Below are positions 48,869 through 60,610 of a DNA stretch of 64,000 nt, in pieces. The position numbers were made by a program, and so were the translations under genes. The notes under the pieces are model-generated. The model was not told the origin of the DNA. It was given only the letters and a program-made list of their open reading frames with translations, and searched no databases. The stretch is taken from positions 4,190,501-4,254,500 of the forward strand of contig OX359275.1 in the NCBI GenBank assembly GCA_947179155.2, written 5' to 3'. The stretch comes from Hedera helix. Lineage: Eukaryota; Streptophyta; Magnoliopsida; Apiales; Araliaceae. Positions within the stretch are counted from its first letter, which is position 1. The number at the start of each line of letters is the position of its first letter.

Positions 48869-51546
48869 TTATGTTAGGTCCGTAGCTTCATCATCATTTT
48901 CTTCAAGGAAATCAAGATTGGGCCTATAAACTTCATGCTGCAAGAGAAACGCCAAAATTCAATGTGATGAGATGAGGAATAAGAAAAGAATATAGACACT
49001 AATAATTATGATCTTTCAAATAATTCTGATCTTTCAAAATAAAAGAATATAGATGTGCCTAAAAAGGGAGCTGAAGGCCTCACAGGTTGCGAGTTGAACT
49101 CCGGATGAAACTAAACCCCTGCAGAGAAGGAAGAATGATATCGCAGCCTTTCTACAAGCATCATTGTTTGATAGCTATTTTATTAGAGATTTAGAGTACA
49201 CATTTACACTTGTCTTTTCCAGAAAACATAGACACAGTATTTTCTCCGCAAGACTACCTTCAGTTCAACGCCATGATCAGAAAACCAAGACATAGTATCC
49301 TGGGGCCGAATTGCAATAAATAAATTAAGCTTTACTAAATAAATATGTAACCTTGTAGGTAAAGGGAGAACTGAAAAATAAACAAAGATGTGGAATAGTT
49401 ACGCAAAAACTGACAAAGAAGAAAGAAGATAAAGTAAGACTTAGTAACATAATAAGATTAATAAGAATAACCACGAATGGTATTTTCTACTCTTATGTTA
49501 TCCAATGCATCTGGTTTAGATTATGGAAGTAGCGAGCGAAAAGGAAATAAAACTTAAACAAAGATGGGACTATATTTGCCGTTGAATTTTACAAGTACAT
49601 ACAATTTAACTTATGTTGAATAAGGCAAATTAATCATTTTAAACTAATCATTTTCTTTTGCACAAAAAGATCCAATTCATGGCATGATCCTATATATTTA
49701 ATTGATATCGTATACCTATTAACTAGAAATTGATGAACTGGTGGACTTATCCAAACACCGCCAAGAAGGCTTAGAAACTCCTCAAAGACAGAGCATCTAA
49801 GAGAACACGCCCATACTCAGAGACAGAGCATAACACGTTTTGAAAAGAACCCTCTAACAAATTATATAAATTTATTCTAGCATACAATTTATGATGAATA
49901 TACACAAAAAGTTATAACAGAAAATTAAATCATTAATGGCTTTGTAATTGGCCATTTAGTAGTGTTAGCATCATATAGTTATACAAAGTTGTACATAAAT
50001 AAAACCATCAACATATAGGTGAACGTACCTTACAAATAGAAGCATCAAAAAGTCGGTAAGCAACATGGTAGTCCATAAGTGGACATCAAACAGATATGTT
50101 ATGCATATTCTGGTGCATAATGTCATAGAAGTAATCCAAATTCAAAAAGAAACACATGAGACGACGTAGAACAAAAAAGATAAATAGAATGTATATAAAG
50201 AAAAATTTAATATGTATATTAAATTTGAAGTAAAAAAAACCTATTGTTTGACCCATCAACATGCTTCATTTTTAACACAATCCATCAATTAACTCTCAAG
50301 TATAACATACACATAAATGATATTCATGAAGTACAATCAATGAACTGACGGAACTATAGTAATACAAAAAAGAATTGTGGTCACTGATAGAGTTATCAAA
50401 AAATAATTTATCAAACACCTAAAGGACATAAGTTACCTGATAGAGTTTCATTGAAAATTTCACCAAAGGCTGTTAAATCAAGCATTCAGTCCAAAGAATC
50501 AATCAATAATTTCAATTCCTCAGGAAAATTAGTGAGGATTGATTAAGACTAGTGAAAAAAAGAAGAAGCAAAAGCAATAAATCCTTACGTACAATTAGAA
50601 CCAGTGCGAGAGCTTAGATCCAAAGTAGTTTCTCCCAATCATTTCCCGTGCGGCCATTAGCTCCTAAAATTTTTGAAGATAGTGTGATTGAGATAATAAA
50701 TGTGCTCTAAGAAAATACAGAAAAATTAATAGAGAGAGATTTTTGCCTACGACAGTGATGAACGAAAGCTCCGCCTCTACGACATATGCATAGGCAAAAT
50801 TATTTTTAATACAAAATGTCATCTTAAATACGATGTAGTATCTTCCACCATTTTGTTTTATTACTTCTTCAACAGGAAGTTTAAAAATAATAATAATAAT
50901 AATTCTTGCACATAAGCCAATTCTTTGTTATTTAACAGATTATATATATGGGTTGAAAAATAAGGAATTTAAAAACAAAACAAATTGAATAAGTTTTAAG
51001 CCAGCTATACCTAGCTACAGTCAAACCTATATGAGAGGCAATAGAATAAAAAGTTGGCAGATGGGCTCTACTAGAGAACTTGGACAGTTCTGATTCCTTG
51101 GTAGAAATATCCCCTACTCTTGACAAACTTGAAGGGAGTCCATACAGTCCTAGTTTATCTACCTGGTGTTGCACCTAGAAGAAAATTACCCGTAATTATT
51201 AGGATACTGTTCAACAGCTCTTAAGGCTAGAAGCCTAGAAGAATATTAAATTCATGGATAAGTGTTACATGCCCTAGAGATTAGCCCAGTAAAATAAGCT
51301 CCCTTATTATTCTTATCCGCTCTTGATAACATGAACTGCCAAAAGGAAGAAATACCACAATTAGAATAAGAAATAGTTGAAACAGCAACATTAACATATA
51401 TAAAATGCAAATTAAGGGGCAATAGGGAGTAAAATCATCATAGAAATTAAATATGAAATCATGCAATTATGCAGGACCTGATCAAGGACAGATATAGCAA
51501 TAGATTCAGGTAGCTCCTTGATATTGGTTAGACATTCAATGTCTAT
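48869..51546 (-). pseudogene. exon-like segments of an unidentified captured gene inside the CACTA element
   Basis: Three minus-strand segments have good splice signals. Segment 51478-51546 (69 nt, 23 codons, ...IKELPESIAISVLDQ) lies between ttggtag and gtcctg. Segment about 51028-51174 (SSLSRVGDISTKESELSKFS within it) has an acceptor ttctag and donor gtttga. The terminal segment 48869-48937 (69 nt, 23 codons including TAA) follows ctcttgcag and ends in an acidic tail, LEENDDEATDLT. Other exons may lie at 49230-49290 and 50600-50680, but I cannot define them. No family is recognised: it could be host gene capture or a remnant of a CACTA accessory gene such as tnpA. Confidence 0.4.
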
Positions 51547-52376
51547 CTACCAAGAAAAAAAATGAACAATTAAAATTATGACAAAAAAATGTAAAACTTA
51601 TTTGGGAAATATTGGAATAAAAATAAATTGCAAGAACAAACACATGAAAATATGTCCAAAACCTAACAGCAAAACAAGTTACATTAGCACATGCAAAATT
51701 ACACAACCACATGGTATTATGTTACCATCTTCTTCCCACCAAGTGGAAGACTGCAACATGGATCACATTTCTAGAGCCACATATTTCTGTAGGCTGATTA
51801 AAAAAAGTAACTTGTTTCGCTTCATAATTAAGAAATCTGGTCTTTAGGTAATAATTTTTTTTTAAAAAAACTGTGATTGTGGATTCTGACTACAAGTAAA
51901 ACCCAAAAACAAAAGATGCAATTATAGAGATGATTTTAGGTAGAGTAAAATATGCCATGACTGACAGCTCAAGAAAGAAATAACAAGCTGAAGATGAATA
52001 AGAACATCAAGAAATACCAAGACGAAAGACGATTATATATTCACTGAGGTAGACGAGACCATGGAAAAGATTGATCATATATCAAAGTGCACGCAGGTCA
52101 CTCCTACCTTACTGAACATCATATGAGTACCTATCGACGTTAGTTGGTTTTCTGCCGACACCAGAAAATAACTCCGACGAGGGAAGGGAGTTGGGAAGAC
52201 TGTAAACCTTTCAAATTCTATTTACATTTTACCACCAAATAAAATAGATTAAGTGATTCAAGACCAATTACATACGAAATTGCAACTTCGGAAGTGATTC
52301 AAAAAGTATAAGAATAGTGTCAATCTCTCTCTTACACAAACAAATACATACACATATATACATGTGAGTGTATGTA

Positions 52377-52396
52377 TATATATATATATATATATA
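52377..52396. repeat. (TA)n microsatellite in the CACTA element
   Basis: About ten TA units within a wider purine-pyrimidine alternating stretch starting near 52340. Confidence 0.85.
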
Positions 52397-52570
52397 AATC
52401 ATTTCAGCAAGAAAGGGAAGTACTTACAGATGTTTAAGTTATCTGATTACGGAGAGATAAAGTTATTAGAAAACAATACCACTGAAAAAATTGACGGGCC
52501 TTTGGATCTTTGCAGATAGGGTTTCTGCAATTGAGATATAAACAACAAATTTCTTAGTGTGGAGATGAAT

Positions 52571-52572
<2 letters not shown>

Positions 52573-52605
<33 letters not shown>
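52573..52605 (+). repeat. uninterrupted run of 33 G
   Basis: A pure G homopolymer preceded by aattt and followed by attttgg. It could form G-quadruplexes. Length is uncertain because such runs are prone to slippage and to sequencing error. Confidence 0.85.
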
Positions 52606-52606
<1 letters not shown>

Positions 52607-54044
52607 TTTTGGGATTAATGTTGATCCCTTTAGCTATAGCAAACGTTCTTCATAAACTAATTACCAATCTCGTTAATTGCATAGAAATTTAGCTCTAAGA
52701 TTTTCATTCATCACGCGTAAATGATATGTATAGAAGAAACCTTGGCCGCATAGGTAGAGAGAAGATCAAAACTTGCCTGCATCCGTAGTAAGAAACCTAA
52801 ATTGCTCTGGAGCTAACTTGGATATGTTTGGGCATCTGGAGCTATTTGCTCTTTTTGGGTGTTTGGAGCAATTGGCTCTGCTAGATGGTCTTACACTATT
52901 ACACTAAATTTGGCTCTTTTGACCATTCACAACTCTTAGATTAATTAAAAATATAGTGTAATTAATTCTTTAAAAATTATTATTATAACTAAATTTTTAT
53001 TTCAAAAACTAAAATTGATTTAAATTTTAACTTAAATTTTAAAATGCCATAAATTAATTAATAACAAATTGAAATGTAACTCGTAGAATAGAAAAGTAAT
53101 ATTTTTGTGATTTGTTCCCCAAAAAGAGTCTTAATAATTATAATTTTTTTCATTGTCAACTTACAATATTAATTTAAATTATTGTAATTTAATATTTTAT
53201 TTAATACAATAGGTAATATTTTAAGTATTTAAAAAGTATTATTAACAATAAAAAAATTATAAAATTAATTACATTACAATTTGAGATGTAGGATATCATA
53301 AATTAACTAAAAACAAACTAAAATTTAACTCTTTTGGTAGAACAAATGAGTAACTTTTTAGGATTTGTGGTCTATTCCACAAAAGAGTCTTATATTTTTT
53401 TTTTCACGGTCAATCTATAAAATTTTATAGTTTAAATTATTGTAAATTTATTTACATTCTCAAAAAAAAAAATAGTCGATATTGTAAACTACTTAAAACG
53501 AATTATTAAAAATTAATTTGTTATTATAAGAAACTAAATTTATTTATGTTACAATTTATATTCATCACACTTAATTCTAAAAAAAAATTATTTTGAACAA
53601 AATAATGACCAATTTTATCTCTCACAAAAAAACCTCTCAACAACAATATACAACGAATACTAATTCTTTCATTAGTAATATATAGTTTTCTTTGCAAATT
53701 TTCATTATAAATTGGCACCAAATCACCTTAATATTGTGAAAGCAAAAAAATAAATTGTGAAAGATGTATCTTTCGCTAATAATTATATTGTCACTAAATT
53801 GTGTTCCTTCACTGTTCCCTCACTAGAAAACTCCTAATGTGAAGGAATTGATTCCTTCACAAATATCTTTCTACCATTTCAATTAACTAGAAAAAATCTA
53901 AATTGTGAAGGATATTTCTTTCATAATAACTATATTGTCACCAAATTTTTTTCCTTCACTATTCCCTCGCTAGAAAACTCATCATATGAAGGAATTCATT
54001 CCTTCACAAATTTTCCTTCCCTACATCCCTATTTTCTTGTAGTG

Positions 54045-54180
54045 GTGGGTGGCGGTTTTGCATTGCCTCAGCTAGCATGTCAACGAAGTTTTGCATAGGG
54101 TCTACGTTGTGTCCCCTTTCGTCATTGTTAACTGACTCTTCTACCCCCTGGTTCCTTGGTGGTTGTCTACGTGGCGGCAT
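54045..54180 (-). pseudogene. element D gag, N-terminal 45 codons
   Basis: The ATG at 54178-54180 is the first after the leader and opens MPPRRQPPRNQG, a start typical of chromovirus Gag. VDPMQNFVDMLAEAMQ follows, then a proline-rich stretch where the CACTA element sits. The phase at the break matches that at 48083, so gag is uninterrupted apart from the transposon and the stop at 47383. Confidence 0.88.
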
Positions 54181-54532
54181 TTTCTGTTATAAAAAAAATT
54201 TTACATTATTATACTGGTTTCATCTTTTTCATTTTATTATTTTGTATCTTAGACAATGTCTAGCTAAAATACAAGTAATTATTTCAACACGCATATAAAC
54301 ATAAATTCAACTGCATTTATACTCATATGCTAAAACAGTAGTGCGTAACACTTTACATCAAAAGCATACTGCTATAAATGCTTCTATCCCAGAGAAGCAA
54401 CAAAAGATGGGATCTGACATATCCTACAACTTCATAAAGTTGGGATTTAGTGACATATTAACCCTCTAATAAAACAAAAGTTGGGTTCTACTGCATCTAT
54501 TTACATACGAAATTAGAAAACAACTACTACTA
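54181..54532 (-). other. element D spacer between the extra frame and gag
   Basis: About 350 bases of AT-rich leader with no convincing coding potential. It would be part of the genomic RNA, between the extra reading frame and the gag start, and ends in a pyrimidine/purine stretch (ttataacagaaa on the minus strand) before the gag ATG. Confidence 0.6.
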
Positions 54533-55390
54533 CTACTGAATGCGCATCCCCCTACGGATCGCGTCGTCATACTCCTCATCTTCGATGGTCATCACCACAT
54601 TCCTGCTGATGGTGTACATAGACTGACCCTCTTCAGCTGGGTAGTAGTGTACCCTGCTCTGAAGTCTACCATATGAAGATCGGTAGACATAGCTAAGTCT
54701 ATCCGTCCTCACCCGCTTCTCGCGGACCTCCTCCTCTAGCTCAATCATCTGACCATGAGCGGCATCTCGCTGCGTCTCCATCTCAATACGGTCCTCTATC
54801 GCCTCCTGCCAGTGTGCACGGATGGCGGCCTTCTCTGCCTGAACCTGCTGAACCTTCAGCTCAGTCTCGGCTAACCTAGTCTCAGCTACTGCTAACTTAG
54901 CCTGCAGCTCCACATCCTGATCTACCAGCTGATGTGTCAGCACTGCAAAGTGCTCCACCGAATCCTCGTACTCCTGTACCTGATCCTCCAGTCCTACGAT
55001 CCTCTCTTTTAGCTCTGTGTTCTCGCCAGAGAACTGATAAGCCGCATCCCTATATTGATCCTCCATGTGCTGGTGGGTCAGGTTCTGCTCCTCTAAATGC
55101 TGGACCCTTGCCTCCAGCTCCTCGTTCCTAGTGGTCAGTCCCTCTATGATGTCAGCGGCAGTAGTGCCCATGCCATCAGCTAACTCCTCCTCCTCAGACT
55201 CCTCTGACTTTGCCTCATCCTCACTGTAAGGCCTCATGACTCCGCCCCAGACGGGCTCCACGCGATCCCCCTCCTCAGGATCCGACTCTGGCTCCTCTAT
55301 GGGTGCAGCCACCAGCGGCTGTGCAGTATCCATATGGATATCAATATAGTCCTCCTCAGCAGTGCGACTCGACGGTCCGATCTCTGCCAT
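54533..55390 (-). CDS. element D extra reading frame upstream of gag: acidic coiled-coil protein, 285 aa
   Basis: An intact ATG-to-stop frame of 285 codons lies between the PBS and gag of element D, in the sense direction. Residues 1-80 are very acidic (PIEEPESDPEEGD, EDEAKSEESEEEE). Residues about 84-215 show a long heptad-like pattern rich in Leu, Val, Glu, Gln and Ala (EELEARVQHLEEQ, LQAKLAVAETRLAE), a predicted coiled coil. The end is basic/aromatic (YVYRSSYGRLQSRVHYYP) and then acidic. There is no signal peptide, membrane segment, zinc finger or enzyme motif. It is GC-richer than its surroundings. Unlike gag-pol it has no stop codon. Extra frames at this position are known from Ogre-type elements, but I know of no described counterpart in Tekay-like ones. 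A role in RNA packaging or assembly is only a guess. Confidence 0.75.
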   Translation of the reverse strand: MAEIGPSSRTAEEDYIDIHMDTAQPLVAAPIEEPESDPEEGDRVEPVWGGVMRPYSEDEAKSEESEEEELADGMGTTAADIIEGLTTRNEELEARVQHLEEQNLTHQHMEDQYRDAAYQFSGENTELKERIVGLEDQVQEYEDSVEHFAVLTHQLVDQDVELQAKLAVAETRLAETELKVQQVQAEKAAIRAHWQEAIEDRIEMETQRDAAHGQMIELEEEVREKRVRTDRLSYVYRSSYGRLQSRVHYYPAEEGQSMYTISRNVVMTIEDEEYDDAIRRGMRIQ

Positions 55391-55620
55391 CCTATATCAT
55401 AAAAAAAATAACACACGTTAGTACAGAAATAAAATATATTCATTGATAAAATGAAATGATATTTTATCATGTACATCTCGGCTAGATGGATTTTCTCAAT
55501 CCATCTCCAAAAATACACAACATGACGAATCTCCCCGATTCATCCCCTAACGCACTCGATATGAGTTTAATACTAAGGTTATAACTTAGGTTTTGCAAAT
55601 CCTAACGTTTCTAACCTACA
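55391..55620 (-). other. element D 5' leader
   Basis: About 230 bases between the PBS and the extra frame, without recognised motifs apart from short AT runs. A 73-codon frame overlapping here (55297-55518) is in another phase and unsupported. Confidence 0.6.
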
Positions 55621-55633
55621 GCTCTGATACGAA
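55621..55633 (-). other. primer binding site of element D (variant initiator Met type)
   Basis: Minus-strand ttcGTATCAGAGC, two bases inside the LTR start at 55636. The last ten bases match the initiator Met tRNA complement, but the first three (TGG expected) are changed, unlike the perfect PBS of elements A and F. Confidence 0.7.
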
Positions 55634-55635
55634 CC

Positions 55636-58600
55636 TGTGACGACCCCAAATCCGGGTTCCATAACCTCGAGTTTGGTTCTCACTATTCGACACATTACTA
55701 ACAATTAAATACATACATTGCATTTAAATATCGCGGAATAATACATATTGGTTCCCTTACAAAAAGGTTACAATACCAGGGTCTACTAACCTTAACATAA
55801 ACAGTTCTTATCATAAGGAATTACAAAAGGTTTAACAACAGTAAACACAAATTTAAGCATCTAATTAGCATGCATAAACTAACTTAAGCTCTGGCCTTTC
55901 CTTTTCCTTTATCCTTCTTTGAGCAATCAGGATTATCTGAAAAATGGTTCATGATATAGCAAGAATGAGCAACTAGTTTGCTCAGCAAGTTTAGAACAAT
56001 CATATAGATTTAATATATCATGAATGAATGGAAAATGTCATCAATGGTTCAACAATAGATATAACAATTGTGAATGAAACAGGATTCAAATTTTAATAAA
56101 CAGAATATTTGAATCTTAAAATGCTGAGTGGTCACTAAGGACCCTGAACTAACGAGGGTATAATAGAGTTTCCTCTGACCCTTTGAGTTGTTTGGTTTTC
56201 AAGGGGATCAGCCTATTCAACCCGCTGTATATGCATTACATTTAGTCACTGGCGCCCAAAGTCGGTTTCCCGACACAAAATCCCCTAATTTAGGGTTGTT
56301 CAATTCTCAGACTTAATATAAGAAATCCGCACCCAACAATGGTTTGGATAAGCTTTTAAAAGTATTCAAGTATTGAATTTATAAACATAATCTCTAGCTG
56401 AACTATTAGCTTTTGACATTTTTAATACAGTTCATGAATCAAGAACTAATAAGCTTCAAGTGCACTAAGTGCGATTTTATAAACAATATGGATGTGGGAT
56501 AATTTTAAATAATTAAACCACGTCAAGCTTTGACAATAAATACAAGTATAGAAACTTGTTCAACAATAAATGAGTAGGGTTAGAGAACTTGCATGTCTAC
56601 TCAGCTACAATAAATGTCTAGCTTTAACTAACTTGCTTTGAAAGACCTAACATTAATAAAGTCGGTCTAATAATTAGTACGGCGTATTTGCATAACTATA
56701 CGCTTAATAATGAACTTATTTACCACACATAAGTACTAACACATAATTTACATTAGTCAAAATAATATTATTAACCTTATAGACCCTTAATCATTTTAGG
56801 TTAATAATTTAATAAGTTAGAAAATATTTTTCTTAAGCGTTAGACACTTATTAAACCCTTAAACAACTTATTACAATTGTTTAATTAAATCATAACTAAA
56901 TTCAATTTATTTTATTAACTCAATCTATATTTAATTACTATTTAATCTTGATTAAATAGAAATTAATTAATTAACTCTAGTTATTATTTAAAATAAATAA
57001 TAACTAATTGTACTTACTTATTATTTAATCATAATTAAATAATAAATAATTATTGATTTAATTTTAACCTTCTTTAATTTAATATTAATCAACTAATAAT
57101 TAATTAATTAATTAACCTCACTTATTATTTAATTTAAGGAAATTAGATAATAGTTTACTAATTTTAATCCTCTTTAATTATTATTTAATGCCAATTAAAT
57201 AATAATTAATTATTTAATTAATTTTAATTATTATTTAAGGTTAAATAATAATCAAATTATTCTTATTTATTAAATAATAAATTATTACTCTAATAACTTA
57301 ATTTTCATTAATCGTTATTTAATGCTAATTAAATAATAATTAATTACTTAATTATCCTTATTTATTATTTAATAATATTTAAATAATAAATAATTAATTT
57401 ATAAATTTTATCTCTCTTTAAGTATTATTTAATAGGAATTAAATAATAATTGCTAATTTATCACCTTTATTTATTATTAACATTTAAAATAATAAATAAA
57501 TAATAAATTTATTTAACTTAACCATGATTAGCTAACTAGATTAATATTTAAAATATTTAAATATTAAACTTAATGAAAAATATCCTCCCCGATATTATTT
57601 TTGTTATAATTTTAAATTAATTTTCAAATATTTAAATTAATTAAAATTAACCCGAATGACATTTCCGTAAATAAGTTGAAAACTGATCCGAGGGCAAAAT
57701 GGTAATTCTGTCAAGAAAAACACGGAGGGGCAAACTTGTAATTTCACCGAAATTGTCTTCCGCGCATGGCGCGCGTAATAAACTGAACAGCCCCAAAACG
57801 GTGCCATTTTGAAGTCACGTTTGCTGGCTTCCGCGCATAACGCGCGGATTAATTTATTTTCTTATGTCAAACGACGTCGTTTGGCTCCGCGTCTGCCGTG
57901 AACAGTGTTTCGCGCATTGCGCGGCCAGTGTTATTTTTTTTTCTTCCAAGCAGAATGTGAACAGTGTTCCGGCATACACATTTTAAATAAAAATATACCA
58001 TCAAGTAAGCTTTAACTCTTCAATAAAAATCCAAAAAAATTACCAATCACCTTATATTAATTTATAATATGAAAAATTAATTTTTCTTGATTTAATATCA
58101 TTATTTTTTTATAAAAAATTTTACATCACATAAACTACCACAAATCATAACTTTTTGTGTATAACTCCATTTTGAGTGATTCAAACTTTGTTTTTCTCAT
58201 GATTTAATGTTCTATAATATTATAACATCAAACCTAAGCTTTATAAAAATATTTTTGGACATAAATTCCAAAACTTGTTTACACACTATTAAACACATAT
58301 TTTAGCATATAAAATATACCAAAATACAAACCAAACATATTAAACTCAAGCATGACATAAATATTACAACTACACATTAATAACTATATTAACATGTTTA
58401 TACTAACATGATGATTTATTTAATTTAAAAATAAAACTTCATTTAAAATAACCATTACCTTGATTTAATGGCTATTCTTCTTTTTCTTCCAAAATAAGTG
58501 GTGAATCTTGAAGACATAAACTAGCTTAGAACTCCTTCTCCTTCTCTTGCTCTCTCTCAAAATACTTTGCTCTCAAACTCTCTCTTTTGAAACTTGGAGA

Positions 58601-59508
58601 AAATAATGAAGTGAAATATTTACCAATGCAAGTATACTTGTAAAATTAATAGATATACATAATATATCTAATAATCTAGACCATCATGCACCTATATGGA
58701 TACTTACACAAGAAAGCTAGCTATGACTTAGTTGGTGAAAAGAAGCATGGTTTCATGTACTACAAAAAATAAAACAAGCAACCCTTTTAATTAAATAAAT
58801 GAAAAATAAATTAAAGTAACAACAAAAATCACTTTTTGTATCTCCCCCAAGTTGCTCGGCTGACTTCTTCCTTGTCCCAAATTGATAGTCACTTTTCACT
58901 TTTTAAATAAATAATAGTTTAAATTAAGTATTTTTCAAGTGTGCCAATCATTGGGCTTTAATTTAAAATACCAATTGGGCTTCTATTAAATTGTTTGAGC
59001 TGCTAATTTGTAAAATTTTATTATTCTCCACTTGGGCTACTAATTGACCCATGTTGAGCTAATTTAATAATTTACACATTAATTATTCAATCCATGATTA
59101 AATAAATAATTAGATTGAATAAATAATTAAATATTCTAACCCATAAGTATTAAATTACTAAATGGACTAATAAATATTATTATTAATATTTCACATTATT
59201 TATATTAATTAATAATCATATTAATTAATTTATTATATTTAATTCACTCATTATATTCAATTTAATTGAATATTTAATTAATAGGAAACTTATCAATTAT
59301 TTTGATATTAAAACTTTAGGGTTTGTTCACTAGTTTAATACCATATTAGTGACCCCCTTTAATTAATTTTAGTAATTAATTACATAATTATTTAATCACA
59401 TAATTAATTAATCACATAAAAAAATTTAAATAATCTCGTAAAACTAACTCGTTGGAAATTAAATTAATAATTTAATTAATAAAGACATGGAAATTCTAGG
59501 ACATTACA
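55636..59508 (-). mobile_element. 5' LTR of element D (3873 bp)
   Basis: Near-identical to 39757-43636. Compared by eye, differences in the first kilobase are few (for example cgacac versus caacac near the start), and there is a short indel near 56905. It holds the same CpG palindromic block (57755-57935) and the same R/U5 block (about 55959-55993). No gene inside. Confidence 0.95.
57755..57935. promoter_or_regulatory. CpG-rich palindromic block in the right D LTR
   Basis: Same palindromes as the left LTR, with one arm of the first altered (aaaacggtgccatttt) but the perfect caaacgacgtcgtttg kept. Confidence 0.5.
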
Positions 59509-60599
59509 AATATTATTGATCATTTATTAATATTTTAATATACATCAAATAATATCAATAGTTAACTTTTTAATTGTGTTAACTTTAGTCTTTATTTTAA
59601 ACATTTAGTTACCAACTAATCATTAATGGATTCCATATACATTGGTTTAATAACCAAACACATTCATTTTACACTTATTTCAACTTAATTTTTTAAAGAA
59701 AACCCGACCCGACCCGACACGGACCAACCAAACACTGTTGGGCAGTGTGTTCTTGCGCAGGTGCGTCAGGTCATTCTGTCCGAAAGTCAATTGTTTGACT
59801 GCTCGACCCTCCGACGCTCTGATAGCCATAATTTCCTCATTTTAAAACATTTTGGGGTGATTCTTGAGTCCATTATCATCAAAATTTCTCCCTCTACAAC
59901 TTCTCTTTAAATCACCAATCCAAATTCCAAACGGTACTAGACTCAAAACTGCTCACAAGGTCAACCTAGGGTTTAAAATCAATATGCTTTGAGAAAAAAT
60001 CCATAACTTCTTTATTTTTTCATATTTTTGAAATATTCAAGTTAGGTTTTCTTAAAAACTCATAGAGGTAACTTTTTAGCCATAGAAATTATTTTTCCAA
60101 TTTGTACATTTTAAACTACAACATTAAATACCACATGTTCAATTATGGTTTTACCGGTAAAACATAATATAGACATTTCTTGCATTTTTATGCATACCAC
60201 TCATACAAATACATGTATTAACTATATCAAACTATGAATATACTTATATATCACAGTTTTAGACTTCTAGAGTATCAAACCAAGTTTTGATCGGTTAAAA
60301 ACATATTTTGACCGTTTAAAACTTATATAGAGTATAAAAATTTACTTAAGAAAGAGATAGAACATTTTTCAACCTCTTGAATTTGAATGCTCTTTTTCTT
60401 CTTCTTATATATCTTGCTAGGACTCTTCCCATTCCTTCTTCTTGATCTACCCAAAAATATGAGTAGCACCCTTAGTGATTGAACTTTCAACTCTCAATAT
60501 TATAACATCAAAGCTCTAGCTTCTCTCTAGAACATCTCTCTCTATAAGTTAGTAAAAGGAAGAAAATGAGCAAAATTCCATACATTACACTAGGAGAGT

Positions 60600-60610
60600 C
60601 TTATATATAG
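60600..60610 (-). promoter_or_regulatory. possible TATA box of the LTR of element C
   Basis: Minus-strand CTATATATAAG about 1.5 kb from the element-oriented LTR start at 62142, followed by moderately GC-rich sequence. AT-rich surroundings make it uncertain. Confidence 0.35.

Larger units (their letters stand above)
48084..54044. mobile_element. CACTA (En/Spm-type) transposon, non-autonomous, 5.96 kb
   Basis: Ends CACTACACCAAAAAGAG and, at the other side, the complement of CACTACAAGAAAATAGGG, flanked by a 3-bp duplication GTG (48081-48083 and 54045-54047). Subterminal regions (48100-48530 and 53740-54040) hold many short direct and inverted copies of a ttccttcac / gtgaaggaa motif, as CACTA elements use for transposase binding. 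No tnp2-type transposase is recognisable. Removal restores the frame of D gag. The interior has exon-like segments on the minus strand, a long G run, and otherwise AT-rich sequence (52900-53740) with nothing identifiable. Confidence 0.93.
39757..59508 (-). mobile_element. element D: full-length Tekay/Del-like Ty3 chromovirus (19.75 kb with its CACTA insertion)
   Basis: It has two direct LTRs (39757-43636 and 55636-59508), a PPT next to the left LTR, a PBS next to the right LTR, and a perfect target duplication AATAT (39752-39756 and 59509-59513). The order on the minus strand is 5' LTR, PBS, extra frame, gag, protease, RT, RNase H, integrase, chromodomain, PPT, 3' LTR. Without the CACTA element it is about 13.8 kb. 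The LTRs differ at only about four sites in the first kilobase compared by eye, plus small indels, pointing to a fairly recent insertion. Gag-pol has six stop codons but no frameshift. Confidence 0.95.

Noticed and set aside
54934..55131. 65-codon proline-rich plus-strand frame
   Set aside because: Antisense shadow of the 285-codon coiled-coil frame.
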